Assembly: GCA_002709385.1 (NCBI GenBank)
Contig: PAQS01000035.1
Coordinates: 1-64,000, forward strand
Length of the DNA stretch: 64,000 bases
Direction of reading: 5' to 3'
From: Waddliaceae bacterium
Lineage (GTDB): Bacteria; Chlamydiota; Chlamydiia; Chlamydiales; GCA-2709385
A program made the translations under genes and the position numbers. Positions 1-9,300 of this stretch are shown piece after piece. Position 1 is the first letter of the stretch; each line of letters starts with the position of its first letter. Below the pieces are notes generated by a model that was given only the letters and a program-made list of their open reading frames with translations, ran no database searches and was not told the origin of the DNA.

Positions 1-90
1 ACAACGTGGACAACGTGGACAACGTGGACAACGTGGACAACGTGGACAACGTGGACAACGTGGACAACGTGGACAACGTGGACAACGTGA
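1..90. repeat. 9-bp tandem repeat array (about 10 copies), cut by window edge
   Basis: The unit acaacgtgg is repeated head to tail without change nine times, and the tenth copy ends in ga instead of gg. The array begins at the first base, so its true length is unknown. A 9-bp unit keeps frame: the plus strand reads as (Asn-Val-Asp)n and stays open to a stop at 135-137, and the minus strand reads Ser-Thr-Leu repeats. It lies immediately downstream of the four-helix-bundle gene. It behaves like a VNTR; the unit is far too short and spacerless for a CRISPR array. Confidence 0.95.
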
Positions 91-113
91 CGTTGATGCC
101 GTATACTTTGATT

Positions 114-680
114 TCATGCAAGCTTTTTTCGATATGATTTTCGAGCGTGGTAAAGCCGTTCTGTGAAGCCACCTTCATTTAGAAAGCGGGCCTCTAACGA
201 TTTAAGCTGTCGTTTTAATAAGGCACACGCCACAAAAATAAGAGTCCGAATAGCATTAGCAGCTATTTCATCCAAGGGCTGAGATGTTTTCTTTTGTTCT
301 TGCCCTATCCACCGAATCACTTGATCTGCTGTTTCAAAGCGAGAGCGAACGAGGTTTTGACGCCTAGGGTCTTGGCGTTCCCATAGCGGTAGTTGTTTTT
401 GACGCAGGAAATCTTCATAATCTAGAAGTAGCTCTTCTAAACTAGCTCTAGCAACATTTGTAAGCTTGATTTCTGTTTTACTTGAAGTTGCACTAGCTTG
501 ACTGCCTTCAGCAATATTTTGAACTCCAGATCGAGCAGCCTGAACCATTTGGTCTACAGTGCGGCTAAAGCGACTAATGAAACGCTTACAAAAACGTACT
601 GTAAGATCATAAATTAACTGTGAAACCTGAAAAGACTTTAAATTGCGATAACCACCATGAGCTAGCAAAATACCTTTCAT
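114..680 (-). CDS. Four-helix-bundle protein of the S23 / intervening-sequence (IVP) type
   Basis: The product is about 188 residues. I chose the ATG at 678-680, giving MKGILLAHGGYRNL, over the in-frame TTG at 698 because family members start with this HGGYRNL segment. The body shows the family pattern: LKSFQVSQLIYDLT, then FVSRF-like helix pairs, RSGVQNIAEGS, then a KTEIKLTNVARASLEELLLDYEDFL helix region. A longer C-terminal part resembles the 'four helix bundle suffix' subgroup. Known relatives occur inside 23S rRNA insertions or free-standing, and Avd of diversity-generating retroelements shares the fold; cellular function is mostly unknown. No rRNA or reverse transcriptase is visible nearby. 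A decayed relative lies at 3252-3495 in the same orientation. Confidence 0.85.
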   Translation of the reverse strand: MKGILLAHGGYRNLKSFQVSQLIYDLTVRFCKRFISRFSRTVDQMVQAARSGVQNIAEGSQASATSSKTEIKLTNVARASLEELLLDYEDFLRQKQLPLWERQDPRRQNLVRSRFETADQVIRWIGQEQKKTSQPLDEIAANAIRTLIFVACALLKRQLKSLEARFLNEGGFTERLYHARKSYRKKLA

Positions 681-819
681 AACACACCAAGAAAACAAAA
701 ATAATATTTTAAGTTTACATACAAAGAAAGTCTAGAAAAAAGAACAACGGAAAAATATGTGAAATAAACATTCTCCCTACTATATTAGCATCCATTTACA
801 CCCCTTAACATCAAAACAA

Positions 820-1581
820 ATGAAAGTTTTTATCATGTTTAAGCAATCTTTTTTTCTCTCTCTATTTATATCAATTTTCTCTTTGGTAAATACTTACGCA
901 GACTCCTTTGATTACGCTAGTGAGCCGTGGTGGGACCTTTTTTGGGAGTCATCTGAAGGTTGGGGAGCTCCCAATGCCCGAGTAGAGTCTTTAATCGAAG
1001 TGATTGATGGAACGAAAGAAGAGCTTTGTATCGTCGATATAGGTTCTGGCAATGGTAGAAATTCTATTTTGGCTCTTTTACATCACTTTCAAAATAAAAC
1101 TCCTTTGTCCGACTACAAAGTTTACTGCATCGACTACTCAGCATCTGCATTAGAGGGTTTACATCAACTTTGCCTCCCTGATTGGCTTAAGCTGGAAACA
1201 GAAAAAGTCGATGTGAATATCCTTGATGAACAGTCTCTACCCAAAGCTGATCTGGTTTTGATCTATGGAATCTTGGAGTATGTGGATGAAGATAGACTTT
1301 TTTATACTCTTGATCTAGCTAGCAAAGCCCTCTATGAAGACGGATATTTGGCAGTTGTATCTTTAGTTAATGGAGAAGGAGCATTAGAAATTGAAGGTGA
1401 GATAACGCGTCCTGCTGAAATCTACACCTTGCTTTTACAATCGGTAAAAACTCTCCATTTTATCGACCAGCCCACAGTCTCACTTCAAAAAGACTGCCAT
1501 GACATAGGCAATGGTTTCCCGGAAGATCACCTACACTATGTTTACCGTACTGTAATGATAAAAAATATGGGGGAAGTCTGA
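820..1581 (+). CDS. Exported class I SAM-dependent methyltransferase-like protein
   Basis: The product is 253 residues. Residues 40-200 look like a Rossmann-type methyltransferase: motif I is VDIGSGNGRNS, followed by an acidic strand end YCIDYSASAL, a LVLIYGILEYV post-II segment and an YLAVVSLVNGEG segment. Residues 1-28 form a typical Sec signal peptide (positive start, hydrophobic FFLSLFISIFSLV, then TYADS), which is odd because S-adenosylmethionine is cytosolic. The start may be the ATG at 820 or the in-frame ATG at 835; both keep the signal peptide. It converges on the ankyrin gene with a 44-bp gap. Substrate is unknown. A host-exposed or vestigial role is possible but is inference. Confidence 0.75.
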   Translation: MKVFIMFKQSFFLSLFISIFSLVNTYADSFDYASEPWWDLFWESSEGWGAPNARVESLIEVIDGTKEELCIVDIGSGNGRNSILALLHHFQNKTPLSDYKVYCIDYSASALEGLHQLCLPDWLKLETEKVDVNILDEQSLPKADLVLIYGILEYVDEDRLFYTLDLASKALYEDGYLAVVSLVNGEGALEIEGEITRPAEIYTLLLQSVKTLHFIDQPTVSLQKDCHDIGNGFPEDHLHYVYRTVMIKNMGEV

Positions 1582-1625
1582 GAATCTCAGGAGCTCTCGC
1601 TCTTGGTATCCACCCTCCCCCTCGA

Positions 1626-3146
1626 CTACTCACTCAAAGAAAGCAAGTATTCCTCGATATCATGATATCCATGCTGATGTGCTAACCGCGCTGCTGTGTA
1701 CCCCTTTGTATCCATAGCTTCAATCTCAGAACCAACGGAAACTAACTTTTTCACAGTAGCTAGTTGCCCAAATTTAGCTGCATAGTGAAGTGCTTGCCGC
1801 TGCTTGCTATCCTTTAGATGTAAATCAGCCCCATAATCCAGAAGTCTATCTATTACCTCTAGATGGCCAAAACGCGCCGCTTGCTGCAGAGGAGAGATTT
1901 TTCCCCACTGATTCTCAATCTTTGCTCCTGCTTCCAATAGGGATGTAAGAACTTCAACATTACCTATGCTTGCTGCAATTAAGATCGGTGTTGCATGACT
2001 TAATTTATCTAACTCGGCTTTGTAAGAGACAACTTTTGAGCTAAGATTCACATCCGCTCCATTTGTGATCAAAAAGTCTACAGTTTGTACGTGTTGATGG
2101 AGAGTCGCGACCATCAAAGGTGTGCCTTCCGAAAAATCAAATCCATAATATCTCGAATCAATACCCGCTCCTATTTCATGCAAAGCTTGCAGTACATCAT
2201 GTTGGCCCATCTGTGCCGCTAATTGTACGGCATGATTCAAATGAGTAGGAGAAAAATTGTTCGGTAAACATGCTAAAAGGTAATTAACAACCTCTTTCTG
2301 ATTGGCACTAATGGCATACATCAAAGGTGAAGAAGAAGTATTAATCCCTTCATGCATTAGTTCTGGACGAATAATAAAAAATGACTTGAGTAGATCTATG
2401 CGCCCGTCAAATGCAGCGATATGTACCGCTGGAACCTCTCCTCCTTGAGCTAACACTATATTCAGTGCAGCAGCACTCCCGGACAACATTGCATAATATA
2501 CAGCATTACGTCCATTCCATTCGATATTTGGCGAAGCACCATAAGCCACCAACAACTCCAAAATTTCTATATCTCCATTTAGAGCCGCATAGTGTATAGC
2601 TTTGCCACCACTACAATGTCTATTGTCATTTGGATTTCCTCCTAAGGCCAGTAGCTTCTCTAGGGTATCTCGCTGACCGTATTTTGCCGCAATAACAACG
2701 GCCTTATCAAGAGTTTGTTGATCGGTATGACAACCCAGGGGTGCCACACAGTCTACATGTCCATATCTAGAGACCATCAATAAAGGATGGTTGTAGAGAT
2801 AATTATCAACTGTGATTCCTGCATCTAATAAAAATTGCAATACAGCTAACTCTCCACTCATACTAGCATAGTGTAGTGCAGTAAAATACTTTTCGTTTTT
2901 GGCATTAATGTTTGCATGCTTGGCTAGAATCTTTACTATCTCGATAGAACCAAATTTGGCCGCTCGTTGCAGCGGCTTAATACCAATCTGACTAAGATCT
3001 ACTCCAGCTTCGTCAAGATGCTTAATAGCTTGAATTTCACGTTGCTCACATGAATGTCTCTCCATTGTATCTGGGAAGGCATCTACTGCCAGTATCCAAG
3101 AACAACAAATAAGCACTCTATATACATTACCAATCAAAAATCGCAT
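1626..3146 (-). CDS. Ankyrin-repeat protein with N-terminal signal peptide
   Basis: The product is about 506 residues from the ATG at 3144-3146 (MRFLIGNVYR); the longer in-frame TTG start at 3164 looks unlikely. Residues 1-24 form a signal peptide (VLICCSWILAVDAFPD). The rest is about 14 ankyrin repeats of roughly 33 residues, recognisable by cores such as PLQRAAKFG, ALHYASMSG, AIHYAALNG, PLMYAISAN, PLQQAARFG and ALHYAAKFG, each followed by a VxxLLxxGA helix. Ankyrin arrays bind protein partners and are typical of intracellular bacteria. With a Sec signal the protein should reach the periplasm or surface. No catalytic domain is visible. Target unknown. Confidence 0.9.
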   Translation of the reverse strand: MRFLIGNVYRVLICCSWILAVDAFPDTMERHSCEQREIQAIKHLDEAGVDLSQIGIKPLQRAAKFGSIEIVKILAKHANINAKNEKYFTALHYASMSGELAVLQFLLDAGITVDNYLYNHPLLMVSRYGHVDCVAPLGCHTDQQTLDKAVVIAAKYGQRDTLEKLLALGGNPNDNRHCSGGKAIHYAALNGDIEILELLVAYGASPNIEWNGRNAVYYAMLSGSAAALNIVLAQGGEVPAVHIAAFDGRIDLLKSFFIIRPELMHEGINTSSSPLMYAISANQKEVVNYLLACLPNNFSPTHLNHAVQLAAQMGQHDVLQALHEIGAGIDSRYYGFDFSEGTPLMVATLHQHVQTVDFLITNGADVNLSSKVVSYKAELDKLSHATPILIAASIGNVEVLTSLLEAGAKIENQWGKISPLQQAARFGHLEVIDRLLDYGADLHLKDSKQRQALHYAAKFGQLATVKKLVSVGSEIEAMDTKGYTAARLAHQHGYHDIEEYLLSLSE

Positions 3147-3251
3147 GATATCCCTAAGATACAATAAAAAAGATTCTTTTATATCTTTTCGATACTAAAA
3201 ACTCAATATGACATATGAGTGTTGACGTATTCGTGGATAGCGAAAGAGAGT

Positions 3252-3495
3252 AGAGCTTGCACTGGCCTGGCTACCTTCAGCTATATTTTATACATCAGAG
3301 CTTGAACTACCTTATTAACCGTATGGCTAAAATGACTGAAAAAACGCTTACAAAACATACTCTAAGGTCATAAAAAAACTGAGAAACGAAAAAAAGCTTC
3401 AGCTAACATGAGATAAGAGTTCACCTTACATAAGAATGTTAAAAAAATACCTCAAACTTAACTCAAGAAAAATCTAGAAAAAAGTACAAGAACAG
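3252..3495 (-). pseudogene. Decayed copy of the four-helix-bundle gene and its upstream region
   Basis: By eye, 3252-3405 aligns with 485-640 of the intact gene: blocks such as gcactRgcctg, ccttcagc.atatttt, aaacgcttacaaaa and aaggtcataaa recur in order on the same strand. The copy has many substitutions, small indels and stop codons, so it cannot make the protein. Similarity continues past the gene's 5' end: tctagaaaaaag at about 740 recurs near 3474. The copy is therefore a segmental duplicate including upstream DNA, flanking the methyltransferase and ankyrin genes opposite the intact copy. Confidence 0.75.
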
Positions 3496-4236
3496 CCAAA
3501 TTTTCACGATTAAAACTACTGTGATAGTAGTTATGGACGTTTGGGTGATTACCAGCGTCTGTCAAAAACGCCAAAGTTTAACCGATTGCGGCCTCACTTA
3601 GTAAGCGAGTTAGTCTTAAAACTTACTAATTCTAACCTCCAGAAAGCTTTAGGAGATAAAGAATAGAGCCGTAAACATTCATCTATTTAGCTAAATTGAG
3701 CTTTGGACTTGGAATTCTTTCTTTTGCCTAGTCACCTGAGTACTGAGGTTGAAGCTTAGCAGTGAAACGTTTTGATCGGACAGATAATGGAGAAAAGATC
3801 CATACTTTTGACTGGAACAAGATGGCGGAAGAGATGAAACTGATCAACCTTTTGTTGGCTACTGGAATCGTAGTATTTACCCATTTTCTAGAAATTAGTA
3901 GGTATAGTCTCAGCTGGATATGACGAAATGGGGTGGAAAATAGATAAACGGGGTAATTTTGAGTGGTTTTACCCTATTTTTTCTCCGGCTATCCCACTTG
4001 TAGAAAGCACAGAATAATACAAAATAATAAGAAGTGGGTGGCTGTTAAGTAGTGTTGAGCAGCAGAAATTAGACTAAGACTAAAGAATAGCGCCTCATGA
4101 TTTCTGTTTTGTGAGACTCTAATTACATTGTCCCGCATCGGTGAGATACAAAGATGCAGCAGCCTTTCATACCTAACGCTTTACCACTAAACAATTTCCA
4201 GCTAGAACTAATGATAACCGATATTGGGAAATAGGT
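3496..4236. other. Long stretch without an intact gene; short ORF remnants
   Basis: I find no complete gene here. Two adjacent plus-strand open pieces in different frames are the only coding-like signal: 3762-3923, starting at GTG and containing DRTDNGEKIHTFDWNKMAEE, and 3892-4017, containing GYDEMGWKIDKRGNFEWF. Their overlap and change of frame suggest the tail of one gene broken by a frameshift, but I do not recognise the family. The rest carries many stops in all frames. It reads as gene decay between the accessory block and the tRNA genes. Confidence 0.45.
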
Positions 4237-4319
4237 TGGGGGCGGTTGGATTCGAACCAACGTATCCGTACGGAGTCGGAGTTACAGTCCGATGCAATTG
4301 GCCACTATGCGACACCCCC
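4237..4319 (-). tRNA. tRNA-Tyr (anticodon GTA)
   Basis: Read on the minus strand it begins GGGGGTGTCGCATAGTGG and ends with a CGCCCCC acceptor strand plus A. The anticodon loop is CTGTAAC (GTA). A variable arm follows (CTCCGTACGGA), as expected for a class II bacterial tRNA-Tyr, and the T arm contains GGTTCGAATCC. CCA is not encoded. It lies 8 bp downstream of tRNA-Thr in the same transcript. Confidence 0.96.
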
Positions 4320-4327
4320 AAAAAGAT

Positions 4328-4400
4328 TGCTGGCGGTAGGACTTGAACCCACAACCGTTCGATTACAAGTCGAGTGCTCTACCAGTTGAGCTACGCCAGC
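4328..4400 (-). tRNA. tRNA-Thr (anticodon TGT)
   Basis: The minus strand reads GCTGGCGTAGCTCAACTGG, with a D arm, anticodon loop CTTGTAA (TGT), T arm GGGTTCAAGTCC and acceptor strand CGCCAGC plus A. All four stems pair. It precedes tRNA-Tyr; the Thr-Tyr pair is a widespread bacterial arrangement, often near tuf, but no tuf gene is in this window. Confidence 0.97.
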
Positions 4401-4417
4401 ATCGTTGGGAAGTTCTA

Positions 4418-4447
4418 TTTATAGCAAATGGCCGAATTAACGCTCAA
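4418..4447 (-). promoter_or_regulatory. Sigma70-type promoter for tRNA-Thr/tRNA-Tyr
   Basis: On the minus strand TTGAGC (4442-4447) and TATAAA (4418-4423) are separated by 18 bp. The -10 ends 17 nt before the mature tRNA-Thr 5' end, suitable for a short leader. The same -35 hexamer and spacing occur before tRNA-Val at 39219-39248. Confidence 0.6.
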
Positions 4448-4561
4448 GCCTTATTTCTCATTTTTCTGAAAAAAAATCGCCGCCCTCTTAATTCTTGAGA
4501 AAAAACGAACAAAACTCTAGCTTAACAAACTTTTACACACTCTCTATTGAAGGAACAAATC

Positions 4562-6301
4562 ATGAGTGAAACATCCCCCATAAACACTCCTCAAGCATTT
4601 GATGAAAATAAGTTCGACACTCTTCGTGCTATATCAACACCTCTATGGTACCGAATAGATCAAAACCAAAGTATCATGAAAACACTAGCAAAAGGAACAC
4701 TGTTAGGTATTGCTGGACTAAGCGCAGCAGCTTTCATGAGCAAAACCCTAAACGGACAACGAATAGAAAAACAAACTCTAGGAATAGGCAGCGCCATTCT
4801 TCTGCCATCAATCCTTACTTCACTCTACTTCGCTAATAAAAAATACTGGAAAGACCCAAAGTACCACAAACAACTATCCGAGCAGGTAAAAAATCTTTCT
4901 TTTGAAGAGATCATAAGAAAATTCCCTATAGGAAAAACTTTTTCTTACACATTTATCTCTCAAGCAGATCTCATGGTGAAATTCGATGAATGGGTAGATG
5001 AAGTTGGTCCCAACTACCACGAAATCATCAATCGCTTTAGACACATCTTTCATATATTTTCTTTTTATCCTTTCTACACCATACAACGCGTATTAGAAGA
5101 AGAGCTAAATGACATCAATGATTACGATACGTTTAAACAAATATATGGACTACAACCTATTTCCGACCGCTTACTCGTGGGTTCCAATGCTCTAGAACAG
5201 ATTAAACAGCTATTCCTAAAAAAAATAAGTGAACACTCTTGGAGTACAATTAAAGAAAATTATAAAGAGGAACTTCCTGGACAAAGCACTTCAATACTCA
5301 GCGAAGAAGAACTCTCAGATTTTTTTACAAATAACATTACTAACACTCCCCTCATACAAAATATTCAACAACACGGACAATGCGGGTTTGTAGACCTTGT
5401 CCATAAATACATCGATGTAAAACTCCTCAAAGAAAAAGCATTAGAAGAAATAGGCCCCTTGCTCCCTTCTCAAGTAATTCATGATGAATGTTATGGATGG
5501 GCTTTGTTTGATAGTGGCATCCTCGAAATTTCCGATTACAAAACAGAATGCATCAACGAACTTATTGAAAATAATTTACAATGGTATGACATTGTAGAAC
5601 GATTTGGACCTGAAGCTTTTGAACGAGGTCTTCTATCAGGAGAAGATGCACACATTCAACAATGCTTCCTTCAATCAATCGATCACTTAAGTTTTGAAGA
5701 GTTCATGGATGCGTACAAGGGAAGCTATAAAGATTTCTGCTTACTCAGTAAAGACCACACAACAAAACTAGAGAAATTACTCTTAAAAAAAGATCAACTT
5801 ATCGATCAACATAAAAAAAACTTACAAAACATCCAAGATACAGTCAATCGCACGATCATTAATCAACGCAAAGTCATCCATCAAGCTACTAACGAAGCAT
5901 ACACAAGAAAAATGATGATTCATTCAAGGCTTTGCCGTTTAGAAAGTAACCTATCAACAGCTAATAGTGTTGAAGAGCTTCTTAAGGGAGTCAATATAGA
6001 TAATCCAATCCCTTCGGAAAAAGAAACCCATTCGATTTGGCAGAAGCTTGGAGGATGGTGGAATAATCAATCAGTAAAACAAATACAAAAAATTTATGAC
6101 TTATGTAAGCAAGTACTAGATAAAGAGTTAGATGAAGCAATCAAATATCACAAAGAAACACTCAAGAGCGCTCAAGAAAAATCTAGTAGAACTGAACACA
6201 TTCTTCATCAGTTAGAGAAAGAAAACTTTAGTGTAGAGAATAAAATTTTTGAAAATGAGTTAAATAAGATTGAAGAAGAATTTTCAAACTTATTTAAATA
6301 A
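4562..6301 (+). CDS. Hypothetical membrane protein with degenerate internal repeats and coiled-coil tail
   Basis: The product is about 579 residues. The start is the ATG at 4562 (MSETSPINTPQAF), preceded by AAGGA; the upstream in-frame TTG at 4547 is less likely. Residues about 42-60 (LAKGTLLGIAGLSAAAF) and 74-90 (GIGSAILLPSILTSLYF) look like two membrane helices. The middle contains several loose repeats on a theme of LSFEEIIRKF / WYDIVERFGPEAFERGLLS / LSFEEFMDAYKGSYKDF, each an aromatic-acidic helix followed by a 'released' loop. Residues about 395-579 are strongly charged and predicted coiled coil. I do not recognise a named family; repeat proteins of this style occur in chlamydia-like bacteria. 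It ends opposite the first giant gene with a shared terminator. Confidence 0.75.
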   Translation: MSETSPINTPQAFDENKFDTLRAISTPLWYRIDQNQSIMKTLAKGTLLGIAGLSAAAFMSKTLNGQRIEKQTLGIGSAILLPSILTSLYFANKKYWKDPKYHKQLSEQVKNLSFEEIIRKFPIGKTFSYTFISQADLMVKFDEWVDEVGPNYHEIINRFRHIFHIFSFYPFYTIQRVLEEELNDINDYDTFKQIYGLQPISDRLLVGSNALEQIKQLFLKKISEHSWSTIKENYKEELPGQSTSILSEEELSDFFTNNITNTPLIQNIQQHGQCGFVDLVHKYIDVKLLKEKALEEIGPLLPSQVIHDECYGWALFDSGILEISDYKTECINELIENNLQWYDIVERFGPEAFERGLLSGEDAHIQQCFLQSIDHLSFEEFMDAYKGSYKDFCLLSKDHTTKLEKLLLKKDQLIDQHKKNLQNIQDTVNRTIINQRKVIHQATNEAYTRKMMIHSRLCRLESNLSTANSVEELLKGVNIDNPIPSEKETHSIWQKLGGWWNNQSVKQIQKIYDLCKQVLDKELDEAIKYHKETLKSAQEKSSRTEHILHQLEKENFSVENKIFENELNKIEEEFSNLFK

Positions 6302-6310
6302 ATAACTCTA

Positions 6311-6343
6311 TGCAACGAAACCTGTAATACAGTGTTTCGTTGC
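6311..6343. terminator. Hairpin between converging genes (bidirectional terminator candidate)
   Basis: The 11-bp arms TGCAACGAAAC and GTTTCGTTGCA pair perfectly, and an inner CTGT/ACAG pair extends the stem. It lies 10 bp after the stop of the plus-strand membrane protein and 10 bp before the stop of the minus-strand giant gene. No long T run follows on either side, so termination strength is uncertain. Confidence 0.65.
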
Positions 6344-6353
6344 ACTTTCAAGA

Positions 6354-9300
6354 TTAAGATATTTTTCCATTAAGTAACTTATAGAGATAACTATTAGGAT
6401 AACGCTGATAAATTGAGTGAGATGTCTGACGAATATGCCCCTCAAATAAGCTTCTCATCTTATCAACTCCTACACTTCTTACCCAATCTTCAAGAACTTC
6501 TCGCTCAACTTTATTATAAAATGTTTTTCCTCTCCAAAAGTCCCACTGGACTTTTAGACGAATAAATTCAGGATGATTAAGTAATTCTTCATTTGAAATC
6601 CCTTCCCCACGAGCTTCAATACCCAAACCATCTAAATAGATGTAACGCGCAGTACATGCCTTCGAGTCATTTTTACACAACGCTCTCCAATGGGTCGTAT
6701 CTCCTTGATCTAACACCGCAATTTGGATAGTATTTGTTTCTTTGATATGTTCAATTAACAACTCACAAGAAAATTTTAATGGGTGTTTAAAAGGCACCAT
6801 TTCGTACCCATATGGATCAGAAGTAACAGAATGTATGTGGTTATAACTAAAACGTAGTGCAGGATCAAATACTCCAACATACTCTTTAAGTTTTTCATCT
6901 TTACAAAAGAGCAAATCTGCTCCAATAAGAGCTGGTCCTAAAAAGGAACCTTTTCCTTCTGGGACTTTTGTTGTAGGACAAAAACTATCGGCATGAGAAA
7001 ACGAAATTAATTCATCTCTTCCACTTTTCCAAGGTTCCGGATTTGTATGCTGTACCTGCCATGGAATAAACGCTTCTAGGCTTTTGTATAATCGATTCTT
7101 CAGTCTGTTTTCTAATTCGAAGTCTATCTCTAACTCTATTTCTGTTTCTATCTCGTTTTCTTGCTCTACTTCTTGTTCCGTATCTACTTCCACAACAGTA
7201 TCCATACTACCCATATTCATAGCTTTTGATACTTTATTAGGGAGTACTGTCGTATCTATGGCTTCTTTTATTTGCTTCTCAAGTTCTTTTATATCGACAT
7301 GAGAGGAAAACACAGAGTTTTTAAAGGAAGGAAGATGCTCTGCTATAATGGCATTTTGCGCCCCTTGCATCCCTTCTTCTCCCGTAACTTTTCCTTCTAA
7401 AAAGCCGTAGTCTGCGTCTGGATCATCTTGCTGACTTTTAAAGAATAGTGAAAACGTGGCGCGATAAGCTTCCATAAAATCATCAAAGTTAAACTCCAAC
7501 ATATTTTGATAAGCTTCATTCTTCAAAATAGCGATCATCTTTTTAATTTGTGCGCTGTAACAAACTTCTCCAAATTTCACTCCATCTTGAAACAAGATAA
7601 AACTAAGGAAATCATAAAAATCGACAGGTGCTTCTTCAGATAAATTCAAAGTTTTTCGAATCACTTTTACGATCTTATCTGCGAGTACAATTGAGACTTT
7701 CTGTTTTTTATCAAGTCCTCGTAAGCGCCAAGCTGCCTGAGCGATTTCTACTAAGGAATTCTGATGACTAATCAATAATACAGCATGTGCACTTGCTGCT
7801 TGAGGAATATCTGTTCCTGTACATTCCGCTTGCCCATATATTGTTGCCAATTCATGAGGTTTGAGCTGAGAGTGTTCTAGAGGACGAATCTCCTGACTAC
7901 TTCGCTCTAAAACAACAATTCTACCATCTCGAATAAAAACGACTCCTTTCATATCGCTTAGTTTGCGCAATAGAATTCGGGCACGGTGCTCCGAGCTCAA
8001 ACCGCTAAGATTAGCTCCAACATCGGTAAAAACATTTACATCTTTTAAATCAGGATCTAATCCACGAACTTGCTCAATAAGTTCATTAGGAGAATTCGCT
8101 ACAATATTATATGCTTTAGCCCCGCTCTTCTCTTCTAATAAGCTAAGTGTTTTACCCATTGCCCAGCTTTGTGGCATAGGCTTCATTCCAGGAGCATATG
8201 CGTGAATATTTCCAAGAGTCCCCGTTCCTCCTTGGGTTCTCCGGGTCATCATATTAAGAACCATTCCATCAGCATCCAAAAGATAAGGAAAAATTTTCAC
8301 CTGGTTCATTACATAGTGTTCTATAAAATGAAGGAGGTTCTCTGGATTTTCATTACAACGTTTAAGCAGATAGTTTTCAGCTCCTCGATCAAAAAGATTC
8401 ACTGTTGCTACTTCACCTGCTTCAACATCTACTCCACAAAAATAGTGATAAGCACGTATTGCATGATGCTCTTCAACATCTAATTTGAGCTCTTTTATTG
8501 CTTGCTCTCTTAAAAAAGCAATGACAGGCTGCACTTGCTCATAACGAAGCCCCTCCTGAAGATAAGCTGCGATGGTATGATCTACGATAGACCAAGCCTT
8601 ACCAAAATCTGCATTCTTTCTAGGTTTTCCTTCTGCTTCATAAGGATGTGCAAGATCATCTACTTTACTTTCTGCACTTAAATTAAAACCGTACTTCCAA
8701 TTTAGTTTCTTTTTAAGGGTACCCGGAATCAATTGCTTGACCTGCCCTCTAGCTAAAGAAAGAAAATGTTTTACGCTCTGATCTTCAATGCTTTCATAAA
8801 ATTTTTGTGCTTCCAAATACTTTGAATCCCAAAGAAGAAACTCCAGAAGATATTGCTTCTCTTTTGATGATAGATTCTTAAAAAACTGTAAAATATTTGG
8901 AGAATAACCTTCAGCCCTTTCTTTGCTCAAAGTACACATATGATCAAGAATTTTTTCTGATAATAAAGGACTTATTACATTCTCATAATGCTCTTGAGTA
9001 AAGATAGGTCCTCGCCCATCTTTAATGATTGGGTGGGAGAGTTTATCTTTTACTTCTTCATCTAAGACAATAATCTTAAATAGATCTAAAGATAAACGAA
9101 TACGATTCTTTTCTAGACCTACCTTATCACCAAGAGAGAAATTCATTTCCGTCAAAATATCTTGAACCATGTGAATTTCATCAATATGTAAATCAGCTTT
9201 TTCTTTGAGTAAACGAAGGATCTTTTGCAGGCCTTCGATATTTACTTTCACCTCTTCTAATGGCTTGTCTGCATGGTCATACTCAAACGCTAACTCAAAC

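Noticed and set aside
1-90. CRISPR array
   Set aside because: The unit is 9 bp with no spacers and no cas genes, so it is a simple tandem repeat.
4140-4205. tRNA-like D-arm (TTTAGTGGTAAAGC on the minus strand) downstream of tRNA-Tyr
   Set aside because: It recalls the Gly gene of the classical Thr-Tyr-Gly-Thr cluster, but there is no T arm, no paired acceptor stem and no anticodon stem, so it is at most a remnant.
7084-7302. Ser/Ile-rich plus-strand ORF opposite the first giant gene
   Set aside because: It is the antisense of the Glu-rich linker codons, not a gene.
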